From DSNY01 sp037446035 (GTDB lineage: Bacteria > Pseudomonadota > Gammaproteobacteria > Burkholderiales > Burkholderiaceae_F): a stretch of DNA of 19,680 nucleotides. Position numbers and translations under genes: made by a program. The DNA lies in NCBI GenBank assembly GCA_037446035.1, contig JBBIJJ010000052.1, forward strand, positions 1 to 19,680, written 5' to 3'. The notes under the pieces were generated by a model, which was given only the letters and a program-made list of their open reading frames with translations, was not told where the DNA came from and made no database searches. Below are positions 7,098 through 16,584 of the stretch, piece after piece. Position 1 is the first letter of the stretch. Each line of letters begins with the position of its first letter.

Positions 7098-8150
7098 TCA
7101 AGCCGGCTTGGACACCGGCTTCGCAGCGGCCAGACCGAACTTGCGGCGCAGGCTGGCGATCAGGCCGCGCAATCCGGTCGGCGCGGCCGGCGGCGCCTTC
7201 GGCGCGTCCCGCGCGACGACGGCCGCGGCGTCGGCCTCGACCAACGCGCCGACCGCGTAGCTTGCGTTGAGGAAATTCATCACCGTCTCCGGCAACACGC
7301 CGACGCGCTCGCGCAGCTGATGCAGCGTCAGCGGTTGCGCCATCAGCGCCGAGGCCATGCGAATGTCCGACTGGTAGTGCGGCAGCCGCCCAAAGTCGGG
7401 CCAGCGGCGCAGCCGGTAGCGCTTGTCGGCCGACAGCTCGGGCCGCAGCCACGGCGAGCGGCTGCAGATCCAGAAGGTCCACTCCAGCTCGCGCAGCGGC
7501 TTGAAATCGCGCGCCTGCCGCAGCTTGTCGCGCTCCGGACCGGACAGCTCCACCAGCACCGCCGGCGGGTTCTCGCGAAACAGGTTGGCGAACTCGGCCA
7601 GCGTCAGCCGCGTGTGATAACCGGCCCCCGGCAGGTGGCTGAAGATCGAGCGCCGTTCGTTGTCGATCAGCGTGGCGGCGATCGGATCCTGCAACAGGCG
7701 CCAGGTGGCCGCGCGCAGGGTCGTGCGCACGCGCGCGTCGAAGGTCGCCGGCGCAAGCTGGGCCTTGCCTTCGGCTTCCACGCTTTCGATCAGCGGCACC
7801 GTCAGCAGATCGTCCTTCGGCGCGCGTAGCTTTTCGATCAGGCCCTCGGCGAGATGCAGCACTTCGACCAGTCGCGGCGGCGTGATCGGCCGCTTGAGCA
7901 TCGCGTAGGCGTTGGGCGGCCGTTCGCCGTCGTTGCCGAGCGCCAGATACAGCGGCAGCTCCTCGGGGCCACCGGCCACACCCTTGAGCCGCGCAAGCGT
8001 CTCGGCGGGCAGGAGCACGACGTCGGCGGGCGGCTTGTCCACCACCTGCCAGCGGGCGCCAAGCGCGGGCTCGAGCAGCAGCAACATCGACCGCAGCGCG
8101 GCCGTCGTGTGTGCCGGCATCGCCGAGATCGTGATCGTGAAGGTGTCCAT
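7098..8150 (-). CDS. Uncharacterised protein of the GTPase/Roadblock cluster
   Basis: I do not recognise this 350-aa protein as a named family. Residues 1-115 alternate strands and helices (FTITISAM, DVVLLPAE, LPLYLALGNDG, YAMLKRPITPPRLVEVL) in a way that suggests a degenerate receiver-like domain without an obvious phospho-acceptor Asp. The middle (about 140-250) is mixed and ends with WTFWICSRSPWLRP. Residues 265-330 (MASALMAQPLTLHQLRERVGVLPETVMNFLNASYAVGALV) look like a winged-helix unit. The last 30 residues are Ala/Pro/Lys-rich. It is encoded first in the minus-strand operon with the GTPase and the Roadblock protein, so it may be an effector or scaffold of that switch. That is inference from context only. 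Confidence 0.65.
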   Translation of the reverse strand: MDTFTITISAMPAHTTAALRSMLLLLEPALGARWQVVDKPPADVVLLPAETLARLKGVAGGPEELPLYLALGNDGERPPNAYAMLKRPITPPRLVEVLHLAEGLIEKLRAPKDDLLTVPLIESVEAEGKAQLAPATFDARVRTTLRAATWRLLQDPIAATLIDNERRSIFSHLPGAGYHTRLTLAEFANLFRENPPAVLVELSGPERDKLRQARDFKPLRELEWTFWICSRSPWLRPELSADKRYRLRRWPDFGRLPHYQSDIRMASALMAQPLTLHQLRERVGVLPETVMNFLNASYAVGALVEADAAAVVARDAPKAPPAAPTGLRGLIASLRRKFGLAAAKPVSKPA

Positions 8151-8173
8151 GGTCGCGCAGACGCCAGCGGCGC

Positions 8174-8222
8174 CGACTGCAGCGGTCCTTTGCAGTCGAA
8201 GGCTAGGCGGGCGCCGCCCGCC
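8174..8222. promoter_or_regulatory. Two adjacent perfect hairpins upstream of the 350-aa gene
   Basis: CGACTGCA (8174-8181) pairs with TGCAGTCG (8191-8198). Directly beside it, GGCGGGC (8206-8212) pairs with GCCCGCC (8216-8222). Both lie between the end of ppk2 and the start of the 350-aa gene, in the leader or upstream region on the minus strand. They could terminate ppk2 transcripts or shape the leader of the GTPase operon. No clear U tract follows either stem in the minus direction. Confidence 0.4.
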
Positions 8223-8291
8223 GGAACCCCGAAAAAGGTGGGTGGGCCCGAGCGACTTCGGCCCTTCGGCGGCCTCAAGCGGGGCGCGCGG

Positions 8292-9107
8292 TCAGGTCAC
8301 GCGCAGTCCTTTGTAGGCCGGATTGGGCGGCGGGCCCGCAGCAGCGAGCCGCTGCAGCGCCTCGAGCAGGATCGTTCCGACCATCAGGTTGCGCTGCGTC
8401 TTGCTGTCGGCCGGCACGACGTACCACGGCGCGTACGGCGTCGCGGTCGTTCGCAGCACGGCCTCGTAGGCTTCCTGGTACTTACGCCAAAGCTTGCGTT
8501 CCTCGAGGTCCTGCGGATTGAACTTCCAGTGCTTGGTCGGATCGTCGATGCGCTGTTGCAGCCGCGCGCGCTGCTCCTCGCTGCTGATGTGCAGGAAGCA
8601 TTTGACGATCGTCGTGCCCGTTTCGGCCAGCATGCGCTCGAACTGCACGATGTGCGCGAAGCGTCGCTCGCGTTCGGCGGCGTCGATCCAGCCGCGCACG
8701 TATTCGATCAACACCGCCTCGTAGTGCGAGCGGTTGAAGATCACGATCTCGCCCCTGCCCGGCACGTCGCGGTGGTGCCGCCAAAGAAAGTCGCGGTCCG
8801 CCTCGAAGGCGGTCGGCGCCCGGTAGCTCACCGCGCGTACGCCGAGCGGATCGATCGCCTGGAAGACCGCGCGGATCGTGCCGTCCTTGCCGCTCGTGTC
8901 GATCCCCTGCAGCACGAGCAGCAGCTTGTCCCTGCGCAGTGCATAGAAATTGTCCTGCAACCGTCCCAGCGCCGACGCGATCTCCGTGATCCGCTGCTGG
9001 TCGCGGGCCTTGTCGCCGAGCGACAGCGGCTTGGCCGCGGGGTCGAAGTCGCGCAGGCGCAGCTTGCGCGGGCGATCGATGCGGTAGGGCTTGAGTTTGT
9101 CGTCCAT
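8292..9107 (-). CDS. ppk2: PPK2-family polyphosphate kinase, class III-like
   Basis: The 271-aa protein has the complete PPK2 signature: Walker A GIDTSGKDG (68-76), Walker B region VIFNRSHYEAVLIEYV (122-137), and an Arg/Lys-rich lid around 180-200 (QRARLQQRIDDPTKHWKF). The NRSHYE form of the Walker B region and the length are typical of the class III / 'PPK2 family polyphosphate:nucleotide phosphotransferase' group. Characterised members of that group phosphorylate AMP and ADP using polyphosphate. It is cytoplasmic and monodomain. It is encoded alone, divergent from fdhG across 333 bp. The link with PHA (phaM nearby) is only proximity, although polyphosphate and PHA storage often co-occur. 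Confidence 0.88.
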   Translation of the reverse strand: MDDKLKPYRIDRPRKLRLRDFDPAAKPLSLGDKARDQQRITEIASALGRLQDNFYALRRDKLLLVLQGIDTSGKDGTIRAVFQAIDPLGVRAVSYRAPTAFEADRDFLWRHHRDVPGRGEIVIFNRSHYEAVLIEYVRGWIDAAERERRFAHIVQFERMLAETGTTIVKCFLHISSEEQRARLQQRIDDPTKHWKFNPQDLEERKLWRKYQEAYEAVLRTTATPYAPWYVVPADSKTQRNLMVGTILLEALQRLAAAGPPPNPAYKGLRVT

Positions 9108-9440
9108 GGGTGCGTGCCTCGGCGCCGGTCGTCGTAAGTCTCACGCCGCACATTTTCCTCTCTGGCGGTACGGGTTCGGGAAAACACCAAGTCTCCACAA
9201 CCGCTGCGGTGCGCGCTGCGAGCGCGCGTGGGCGGCCCGCGGTTTATTGCGTCTGCACGTAGGCTCATGGGGAATATTTCCGTCGGCGCGACGCAAGTGG
9301 TCAGGCCAATTTGCTGCACTGCGGGTTGTGAGGATGCGTTTCGCCGCCTAGCATGCGTGCAGTGCTGCGAGCGCCAACGCGCAGTGCTTGATCGGGGGCG
9401 CCGAGTGATCGGCGAGGTTGGTCCACAGGAAGGAGGCTTC
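9108..9440. promoter_or_regulatory. Divergent control region between ppk2 and fdhG
   Basis: These 333 bp hold no convincing gene. The stretch 9241-9315 is more AT-rich than its surroundings and contains an 11-bp inverted repeat GGAATATTTCC (9271-9281), a plausible operator. AGGAAGGAGG at 9427-9436 is a strong ribosome binding site 4 nt before the fdhG ATG. Promoters for both genes should lie here, but I could not fix a sigma-70 pair with proper spacing. Confidence 0.5.
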
Positions 9441-12400
9441 ATGAATGCACCCATGAGCCGCAGGCAGTTCTTCAGGATCTGCGCTGCGGGGATGGGCTCG
9501 TCCTCCATCGTCGGTCTGGGCATGTCGCCCGGGGCGGCGCTGGCCGAGGTGCGAGCTTTCAAGCTGGCGCGCACGACCGAGACGCGCGGTACCTGCCCGT
9601 ACTGCTCGGTCAGTTGCGGCGTGATCATGTACACGCTCGGCGACAAGGCGAAGAACGTCAAGAGCCGCATCATCCACATCGAAGGCGATCCGGATCATCC
9701 GGTCAGCCGCGGCACCCTGTGCCCGAAGGGCGCGGGGCTGCTCGACTTCGTGCATTCGCCGAACCGGCTGCTGCATCCCGAGGTCCGCGAGCCCGGCGCC
9801 AAGGAGTGGAAGCGGATTTCCTGGGATGAAGCGTTGACGCGCATCGCCAAACACATGAAGGCGGATCGGGACGCCAATTTCGTGGAGAAGAACGACAAGG
9901 GCGTCACGGTCAACCGCTGGCCGACCACCGGCGTGCTGGTGTCCAGCGCGATCACGAACGAAGCCGGTTATCTGTGGGTCAAGGCCGCGCGCGGCCTGGG
10001 GGTGGTTTCGCTCGATACCCAAGCACGCATTTGACACGCGCCGACGGTGTCCAGTCTGGGCCCGACATTCGGTCGCGGAGCGATGACCAACCACTGGGTC
10101 GACATCAAGAATGCCGACCTGATCCTGATCATGGGCGGCAACGCCGCCGAAGCCCACCCGTGCGGTTTCAAGTGGGTGACCGAGGCGATGGAGCACCGCA
10201 AGGCCAAGCTCGTCGTCGTCGACCCGCGCTTCACGCGCTCGGCCGCGGTGGCCGACTACTACGCGCCGCTGCGCGTCGGCACCGACATCGCCTTCCTGGG
10301 TGGCGTGATCAATTATCTGCTGTCGAACAACAAGATCCACCTCGATTACGTGAAGGCGTACACGAACGCGCCATTCGTGATCAAAGAGGGGTTCGACTTC
10401 AAGGACGGGCTGTTCTCCGGCTACGACGATGCCAAGCGAAGCTACGACAAGGCCACCTGGGGCTATGAGATCGGCAAGGACGGCTACGCGGTGGTCGACG
10501 ACACGCTCGAGCATCCGCGCTGCGTGTTCCAGTTGATGAAGAAGCACTACAGCCGGTACACGCCCGAGATGGTCAGCAGGATCTGCGGCACGCCGAAGGA
10601 ACAGTTCCTGAAGGTGGCCGAGATGATCGGCTCGACCTCCACGCCCGATCGCGTCATGACGATTCTGTACGCGCTCGGCTGGACGCAGCACACGGTCGGA
10701 TCGCAGAACATCCGCACGATGGCGATGATCCAGCTCCTGCTCGGCAACATGGGCCGGCAGGGCGGCGGCGTCAACGCGCTGCGCGGGCACGCCAACGTGC
10801 AGGGCATCACCGACATGAACGCCGTCGCGGGCGTGCTGCCGGGCTATCTGTCCGCACCGACCGATGCCGATCCGACGCGCGAGGAGTATCTGGCCAAGCG
10901 CACGCCGAAACCTCTGCGGCCGAACCAGATGAACTTCCCGCAGAACTTCCCGAAGTGGCACACCAGCCTGCTGAAGGCGTGGTACGGCAACGCGGCGACG
11001 AAGGACAACGACTTCGCGTACGACTGGCTGCCGAAGACCAACCGCGCCTACGACGTACTGGCGACCTTCGAGTACATGTTCCAGGGCCAGATGAACGGGC
11101 TGATCGTGAACGGCTTCAACCCGCTGGCGGCGCTGCCGAACAAGAAGAAGCTCGGCATGGCGCTGTCCAAGCTCAAGTACCTGGTCGTGATCGATCCGCT
11201 GCGCACCGAGACCGCGGAGTTCTGGCGCGACTTCGGCGAGTTCAACGCCGTCAAGTCCGAGGAAATCAAAACCGACGTCATCCGGCTGCCGTCGTCGTGC
11301 TTCGCGGAGGAGGCCGGCACCTTCACCAACTCGGGGCGTGTCGTGCAGTGGAAGTGGGCTGCGGCCGAGCCGCCCGGCGAAGGCAAGACCGACCTGGAGA
11401 TCGTCGGTTCGCTGTTCACGCGCCTGCGTGACATGTACGCGAAAGACGGCGGCAAGGCGCCCGAGCCGGTGCTCAATCTCACGTGGAGCTACATGAACCC
11501 GGCCAAACCGTCGCCGGAGGAAGTGCTGCGAGAGATCAACGGGCGGGCGCTCGCGGACGTGGTCGATCCCAAGGACAAGACCAAGGTGCTGGTGAAAGCG
11601 GGCGAGCAGATGCCGGGCTTCGGCCTGTTGCAGGACGACGGCTCGACCGCGTGCGGCAACTGGATCTACAGCGGCGTGTGGACGCAGGCGGGCAACAACT
11701 CGGCCCGACGCGACACCTCGGATCCGGCCGGTCTGGGCAACTACCTGAACTGGGGCTTCGCCTGGCCGGCGAACCGGCGCGTGCTGTACAACCGCGCTGG
11801 CGCAGACCCCGCGACCGGCAAGCCGTGGGATCCGAAGCGCGCGGGCGTCCGCTGGACCGGTGCGGCCTGGGCCGGCAACGACGTGCCCGACATTGCCCCC
11901 GGTCTCGGGCCGGATAGCGGCGCGGGCCCGTTCATCATGACGCCGGAGGGGGTGGCGCGGCTGTTCGCGCCGCTGATGGCCGAGGGTCCGTTCCCCGAGC
12001 ACTACGAGCCGTTCGAAACGCCGCTGGCCGAAAACCCGCTGCATCCCGGCAACAAGAAGGCGATCAGCAATCCGGTCGCGCGCGTGTACAAGGGCGATCT
12101 GGAGGCGTTCGGCAAGGCCGACCAGTTCCCGTATGCGGCGACGACCTACCGGCTGACCGAGCACCATCACTACTGGACCAAGAACGTCGAGTCGACCTCG
12201 ATCGTGCAGCCGTCGCCGTTCGTCGAGATCGGCGAAGAGCTGGCCAAGGAGAAGGGCATCCGTAACGGCGACATGGTCAAGGTGCGCAGCAACCGCGGCG
12301 AGATCAAGGCCGCGGCGGTGGTGACCAAGCGCATCAAGACGCTGGATGTCGCAGGCAAGAGGGTGCATACGGTCGGCATCCCGATCCACTGGGGCTTCGT

Positions 12401-12512
12401 CGGCGTCGCCAAGAGCGGCTTCCTCGCCAACAGCCTGACGCCGTACGTGGCCGATGCGAACTCGCAGACGCCGGAGTACAAGGCGTTCCTGGTCAACATC
12501 GAGAAGGCATAA
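9441..12512 (+). CDS. fdhG: Formate dehydrogenase major subunit, selenoprotein (FdnG/FdoG type)
   Basis: This is the 1023-aa molybdenum/tungsten bis-MGD catalytic subunit, read through the UGA at 10032-10034 as Sec198 (E. coli FdnG has Sec196 in about 1015 aa). It opens with a Tat signal, SRRQFF at 6-11 and cleavage near AALA, which sends it to the periplasm. A [4Fe-4S] site is formed by Cys52, 55, 59 and 94. The active-site context QARI-U-HAPTVSSLGPTFGRGAMTNHW matches FdnG almost residue for residue, and similarity continues to the end (GIPIHWGFVGVAKSGF). It oxidises formate to CO2. The start is set by AGGAAGGAGG, the Tat motif and the family length; the frame is open further upstream to 9228 without homology. 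It is followed after 10 bp by fdhB. Without Sec insertion translation would stop at residue 197. Confidence 0.97.
10032..10072 (+). promoter_or_regulatory. Bacterial SECIS element with in-frame UGA (Sec) codon
   Basis: The UGA is at 10032-10034. Directly after it, GG-U-GUCC (10046-10052) pairs with GGGCCC (10058-10063), leaving a bulged U at 10048 and the loop AGUCU. Below, CCGA (10041-10044) can pair with UCGG (10069-10072). In E. coli fdhF the bulged U is position 17 counted from the U of UGA, and here it is also exactly 17. The apical GUC of the loop is conserved too. This is the site where SelB with Sec-tRNA binds. Confidence 0.93.
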
Positions 12513-12522
12513 GGAGGACGAC

Positions 12523-13401
12523 ATGCAATCACTCGATGTTCAGAAACGCTCGGCCACGACGACCACCCCGCCGTCGGTGCGCTACGGCGGCTTGCACGGG
12601 CCGGTCACACCGGTCGCCAAGCTGATCGACATCTCCAAATGCATCGGCTGCAAGGCCTGCCAGGTCGCGTGCATGCAGTGGAACGATCTGCGCGACGACA
12701 TCGGCACGACCGTCGGCGTCTACGACAACCCGGTCGACCTGACCGATCGGTCGTGGACGGTGATGCGTTTCGCCGAAGTCCAGCGCGCCGACGGCAACCT
12801 CGACTGGCTGATCCGCAAAGACGGCTGCATGCATTGCGAGGATCCGGGGTGCCTGAAGGCGTGTCCGGCGCCGGGGGCGATCGTCAAGTACGCCAACGGC
12901 ATCGTCGACTTCATCTCGGAGAACTGCATCGGCTGCGGCTACTGCATCGCCGGCTGCCCGTTCAACATCCCGCGCCTCAGCAAGAAGGACAACAAGGCCT
13001 ACAAGTGCACGCTGTGCTCGGATCGCGTCGCGGTGGGTCTGGAGCCGGCTTGCGTGAAGACGTGTCCGACCGGCGCCATCATGTTCGGCGCCAAGGAGGA
13101 CATGATCGCGCGCGGGCAGAAGCGGGTGAACGATCTGAAGGAGCGCGGGCTGCAGAAGGCGGCGCTGTACGACCCGCAGGGCGTCAAAGGCACGCATGTG
13201 ATGTACGTGCTGCAGCACGGCGACACCCCCGAGCTGTACAGCGGGTTGCCGAGCGATCCGAAGATCAGTCCGTGGGTCAGCCTGTGGAAAGGGGTGGCGA
13301 AGCCGCTGCTTTCGATCGGGCTCGGGCTGGCGGTGCTGGGCGCGTTCTTCCACTACGTGACGCGCGGTCCGAAGGAAGTCGAACCGGGAGATAAGGCATG
13401 A
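12523..13401 (+). CDS. fdhB: Formate dehydrogenase iron-sulfur (beta) subunit
   Basis: The 292-aa protein (E. coli FdnH is 294 aa) carries four [4Fe-4S] cluster motifs: Cys40/43/46/50, Cys102/105/110/114, Cys135/138/141/145 and Cys162/165/177/181. The clusters carry electrons from FdhG toward the membrane subunit. A single hydrophobic helix near the C-terminus (PLLSIGLGLAVLGAFFHYV) anchors it, with the clusters on the periplasmic side. It has no signal peptide of its own, as expected for a subunit that is co-exported with the Tat-bearing FdhG. The start follows a perfect AAGGAGG at 12511-12517 that overlaps the fdhG stop. Its stop overlaps the fdhC start by ATGA. Confidence 0.97.
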   Translation: MQSLDVQKRSATTTTPPSVRYGGLHGPVTPVAKLIDISKCIGCKACQVACMQWNDLRDDIGTTVGVYDNPVDLTDRSWTVMRFAEVQRADGNLDWLIRKDGCMHCEDPGCLKACPAPGAIVKYANGIVDFISENCIGCGYCIAGCPFNIPRLSKKDNKAYKCTLCSDRVAVGLEPACVKTCPTGAIMFGAKEDMIARGQKRVNDLKERGLQKAALYDPQGVKGTHVMYVLQHGDTPELYSGLPSDPKISPWVSLWKGVAKPLLSIGLGLAVLGAFFHYVTRGPKEVEPGDKA

Positions 13402-14039
13402 GCCAAGTCGTGATGAAAAGCGGCGAAGTGCCGCGCTACAGCGCGGGCGAGCGGACCAACCACTGGATCGTCGCGATCCTGTTCATCCTGCTCGCGGCTT
13501 CGGGGCTCGCCTTTTTCCACCCGTCGTTCTACTTCCTGACGTGGCTGCTCGGCGGCGGCGTGTGGGCGCGCATCCTGCATCCGTTCCTCGGCGTGCTGAT
13601 GTTCGTGTTCTTCCTGTTCATGGTCATGCGCTATTGGCAGGACAACATCATCCAGCCGTACGACCGGGAGTGGCGCAAGCGCCTGCGCGACGTGATCAAC
13701 AACCGCGACGAGAACCTGCCGGAGATCGACAAGTACAACATCGGACAGAAGCAACTGTTCTGGACGATGGTCGTCACGATGGTGCTGCTGCTCGTCTCGG
13801 GCATCATCCTGTGGCGGCCGTACTTCGCCGGCTTCTTCCCGATCCCGGTGATCCGCGCCGCAGCGGTCGTGCACATGCTCGCCGCCTTCGTGCTGATGCT
13901 CGGCATCGTCGTGCACATCTACTCGGGCCTGTTCTGGGTGCGGGGCAGCCTGCGCGCGATGACCCGCGGCACGGTGAGCCACGCCTGGGCCAGGCACCAC
14001 CACCCGCTGTGGTACCGTCGGGTGACCGGCGCCAAGTAG
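13398..14039 (+). CDS. fdhC: Formate dehydrogenase cytochrome b556 (gamma) subunit
   Basis: The 213-aa integral membrane protein has four hydrophobic helices (about 23-42, 56-78, 119-139, 155-178). Its candidate haem-ligating histidines are His22, His61, His159 and His173. These sit at a constant offset of +4 from the ligands His18, His57, His155 and His169 of E. coli FdnI, which strongly supports a two-haem quinone-reducing subunit. It receives electrons from FdhB and reduces quinone at the inner membrane. The start overlaps the fdhB stop by 4 bp (ATGA), so translation is coupled. A Rho-independent terminator follows 16 bp after its stop, ending the structural operon. The C-terminus is His/Arg-rich. 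Confidence 0.96.
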   Translation: MSQVVMKSGEVPRYSAGERTNHWIVAILFILLAASGLAFFHPSFYFLTWLLGGGVWARILHPFLGVLMFVFFLFMVMRYWQDNIIQPYDREWRKRLRDVINNRDENLPEIDKYNIGQKQLFWTMVVTMVLLLVSGIILWRPYFAGFFPIPVIRAAAVVHMLAAFVLMLGIVVHIYSGLFWVRGSLRAMTRGTVSHAWARHHHPLWYRRVTGAK

Positions 14040-14055
14040 CTGCATCTGCGCTGTG

Positions 14056-14085
14056 AAGACGGCGGCTGCGGCCGCCGTCTTTTTC
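14056..14085 (+). terminator. Rho-independent terminator after fdhGBC
   Basis: AGACGGCGGC (14057-14066) and GCCGCCGTCT (14071-14080) form a perfect 10-bp stem with a TGCG loop. TTTT (14081-14084) follows directly, and A14056 can extend the stem by pairing into the T run. It lies between fdhC (stop 14037-14039) and fdhE (start 14112), separating the structural genes from the maturation and Sec-decoding genes, unless read-through occurs. Confidence 0.85.
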
Positions 14086-14111
14086 TCTCGTTTGTCAAGA
14101 GCGGAAACCAC

Positions 14112-15035
14112 TTGCCCACTCCGATCATTACCGATGGCTCGATCGGCCGCGTGCCGCAGTCGCCGCGCGTCGTGCTGCCGACCAACGTGCAGCGCTATGC
14201 CGAACGCGCAAACCGCTTCGAGGCGCTGGCCAACGGGCACCCGATGGCCGATTACCTGCGCGCGATGGCGCAGATCGCGCGCGCACAGGACGCGGCGCTT
14301 GCGGCGCGCGCCGCCGCGCCGGTGGCTGCGGCGCTGCTCGAATCCAGCCGTCAGTACGGCATGCCGCCGCTGTCGGCGCAGTCGCACGAGCGCGGCGCCG
14401 AGTGGCGCGCCGATCTGCGCGACATCGTCGCTGCCGTGCGCCGTACCGCAGGCGACGGCATGCTGGACACCGTTCGGCGGATCGCGGCATTCGACGACGT
14501 CGCGCTCGAGGGGCTCGCCGAACGGCTGCTTGCCGGTACGACGCTGGATGCCGACGCGGCCTTCGTGCCCTTCGTCGGTGCCGCGCTGCAGGTGTACTTC
14601 TCGCGGCTCGCCGCCACCCTCGACCCGGGCGACGTCGAAAAGTGCGACGTCGCCACCGTCTGCCCCGTGTGCGCGATGCGGCCGGTCGCGAGCGTGCTGC
14701 GCATCGGCCCGCAAAACAGCCTGCGCTACCTGCACTGCGCGCTGTGCGAGACCGAGTGGAACCTGCCGCGAGTGAAGTGCTCGTCGTGCGAGTCGGACCG
14801 CGGGCTCGCCTATCTGAGCATCGAGCAGGAGGGCCGCAGCGCCGCGGACGCGCTGGCGAAGGCCGAGACCTGCAGCGAGTGCAACTCGTACCTGAAGATC
14901 TTCAACCAGGACAAGAACGCCTTCGTCGATCCGGTGGCCGACGATCTGGCCACGCTCGCGCTCGACGTGCTGGTCGACGAGCAGGGCTTCGCGCGCTCCG
15001 GCCCCAACCTGCTGTTCCACCCCGGCAGCGGATAA
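14112..15035 (+). CDS. fdhE: Formate dehydrogenase accessory protein FdhE
   Basis: The 307-aa protein (E. coli FdhE 309 aa) binds iron through rubredoxin-like Cys pairs and is needed for activity of the membrane selenium formate dehydrogenases. Four CxxC pairs are visible: Cys184/187 (CPVC), Cys209/212 (CALC), Cys223/226 (CSSC) and Cys254/257 (CSEC). The closing FVDPVADDLATLALDVLVDEQGF...GPNLLFHPG is typical. The N-terminal helices include RFEALANGHPMADYL. The start is TTG at 14112; there is no in-frame ATG before residue 45, and family alignment from memory supports the longer form, although the ribosome binding site (AGAGCGGA) is weak. It is followed 6 bp later by selA, suggesting coupling. 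It is cytoplasmic. Confidence 0.93.
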   Translation: MPTPIITDGSIGRVPQSPRVVLPTNVQRYAERANRFEALANGHPMADYLRAMAQIARAQDAALAARAAAPVAAALLESSRQYGMPPLSAQSHERGAEWRADLRDIVAAVRRTAGDGMLDTVRRIAAFDDVALEGLAERLLAGTTLDADAAFVPFVGAALQVYFSRLAATLDPGDVEKCDVATVCPVCAMRPVASVLRIGPQNSLRYLHCALCETEWNLPRVKCSSCESDRGLAYLSIEQEGRSAADALAKAETCSECNSYLKIFNQDKNAFVDPVADDLATLALDVLVDEQGFARSGPNLLFHPGSG

Positions 15036-15041
15036 GCCGCC

Positions 15042-16577
<1,536 letters not shown>

Positions 16578-16584
16578 GGGCGCG

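Noticed and set aside
9304..9317. GG-N10-GC pattern resembling a sigma-54 -24/-12 promoter before fdhG
   Set aside because: Only the invariant GG and GC fit; the rest of the consensus is poor and no activator site was recognised.
10032..10034. TGA in fdhG as a nonsense mutation or as a boundary between two genes
   Set aside because: Protein similarity to FdnG continues without a gap, the position equals the Sec site, a SECIS hairpin follows, and selA, selB and selC are encoded nearby.
9348..12524. A 1058-codon open frame on the minus strand opposite fdhG
   Set aside because: fdhG matches FdnG end to end; the antisense frame is rich in Arg, His, Val and Leu and has no recognisable motif.
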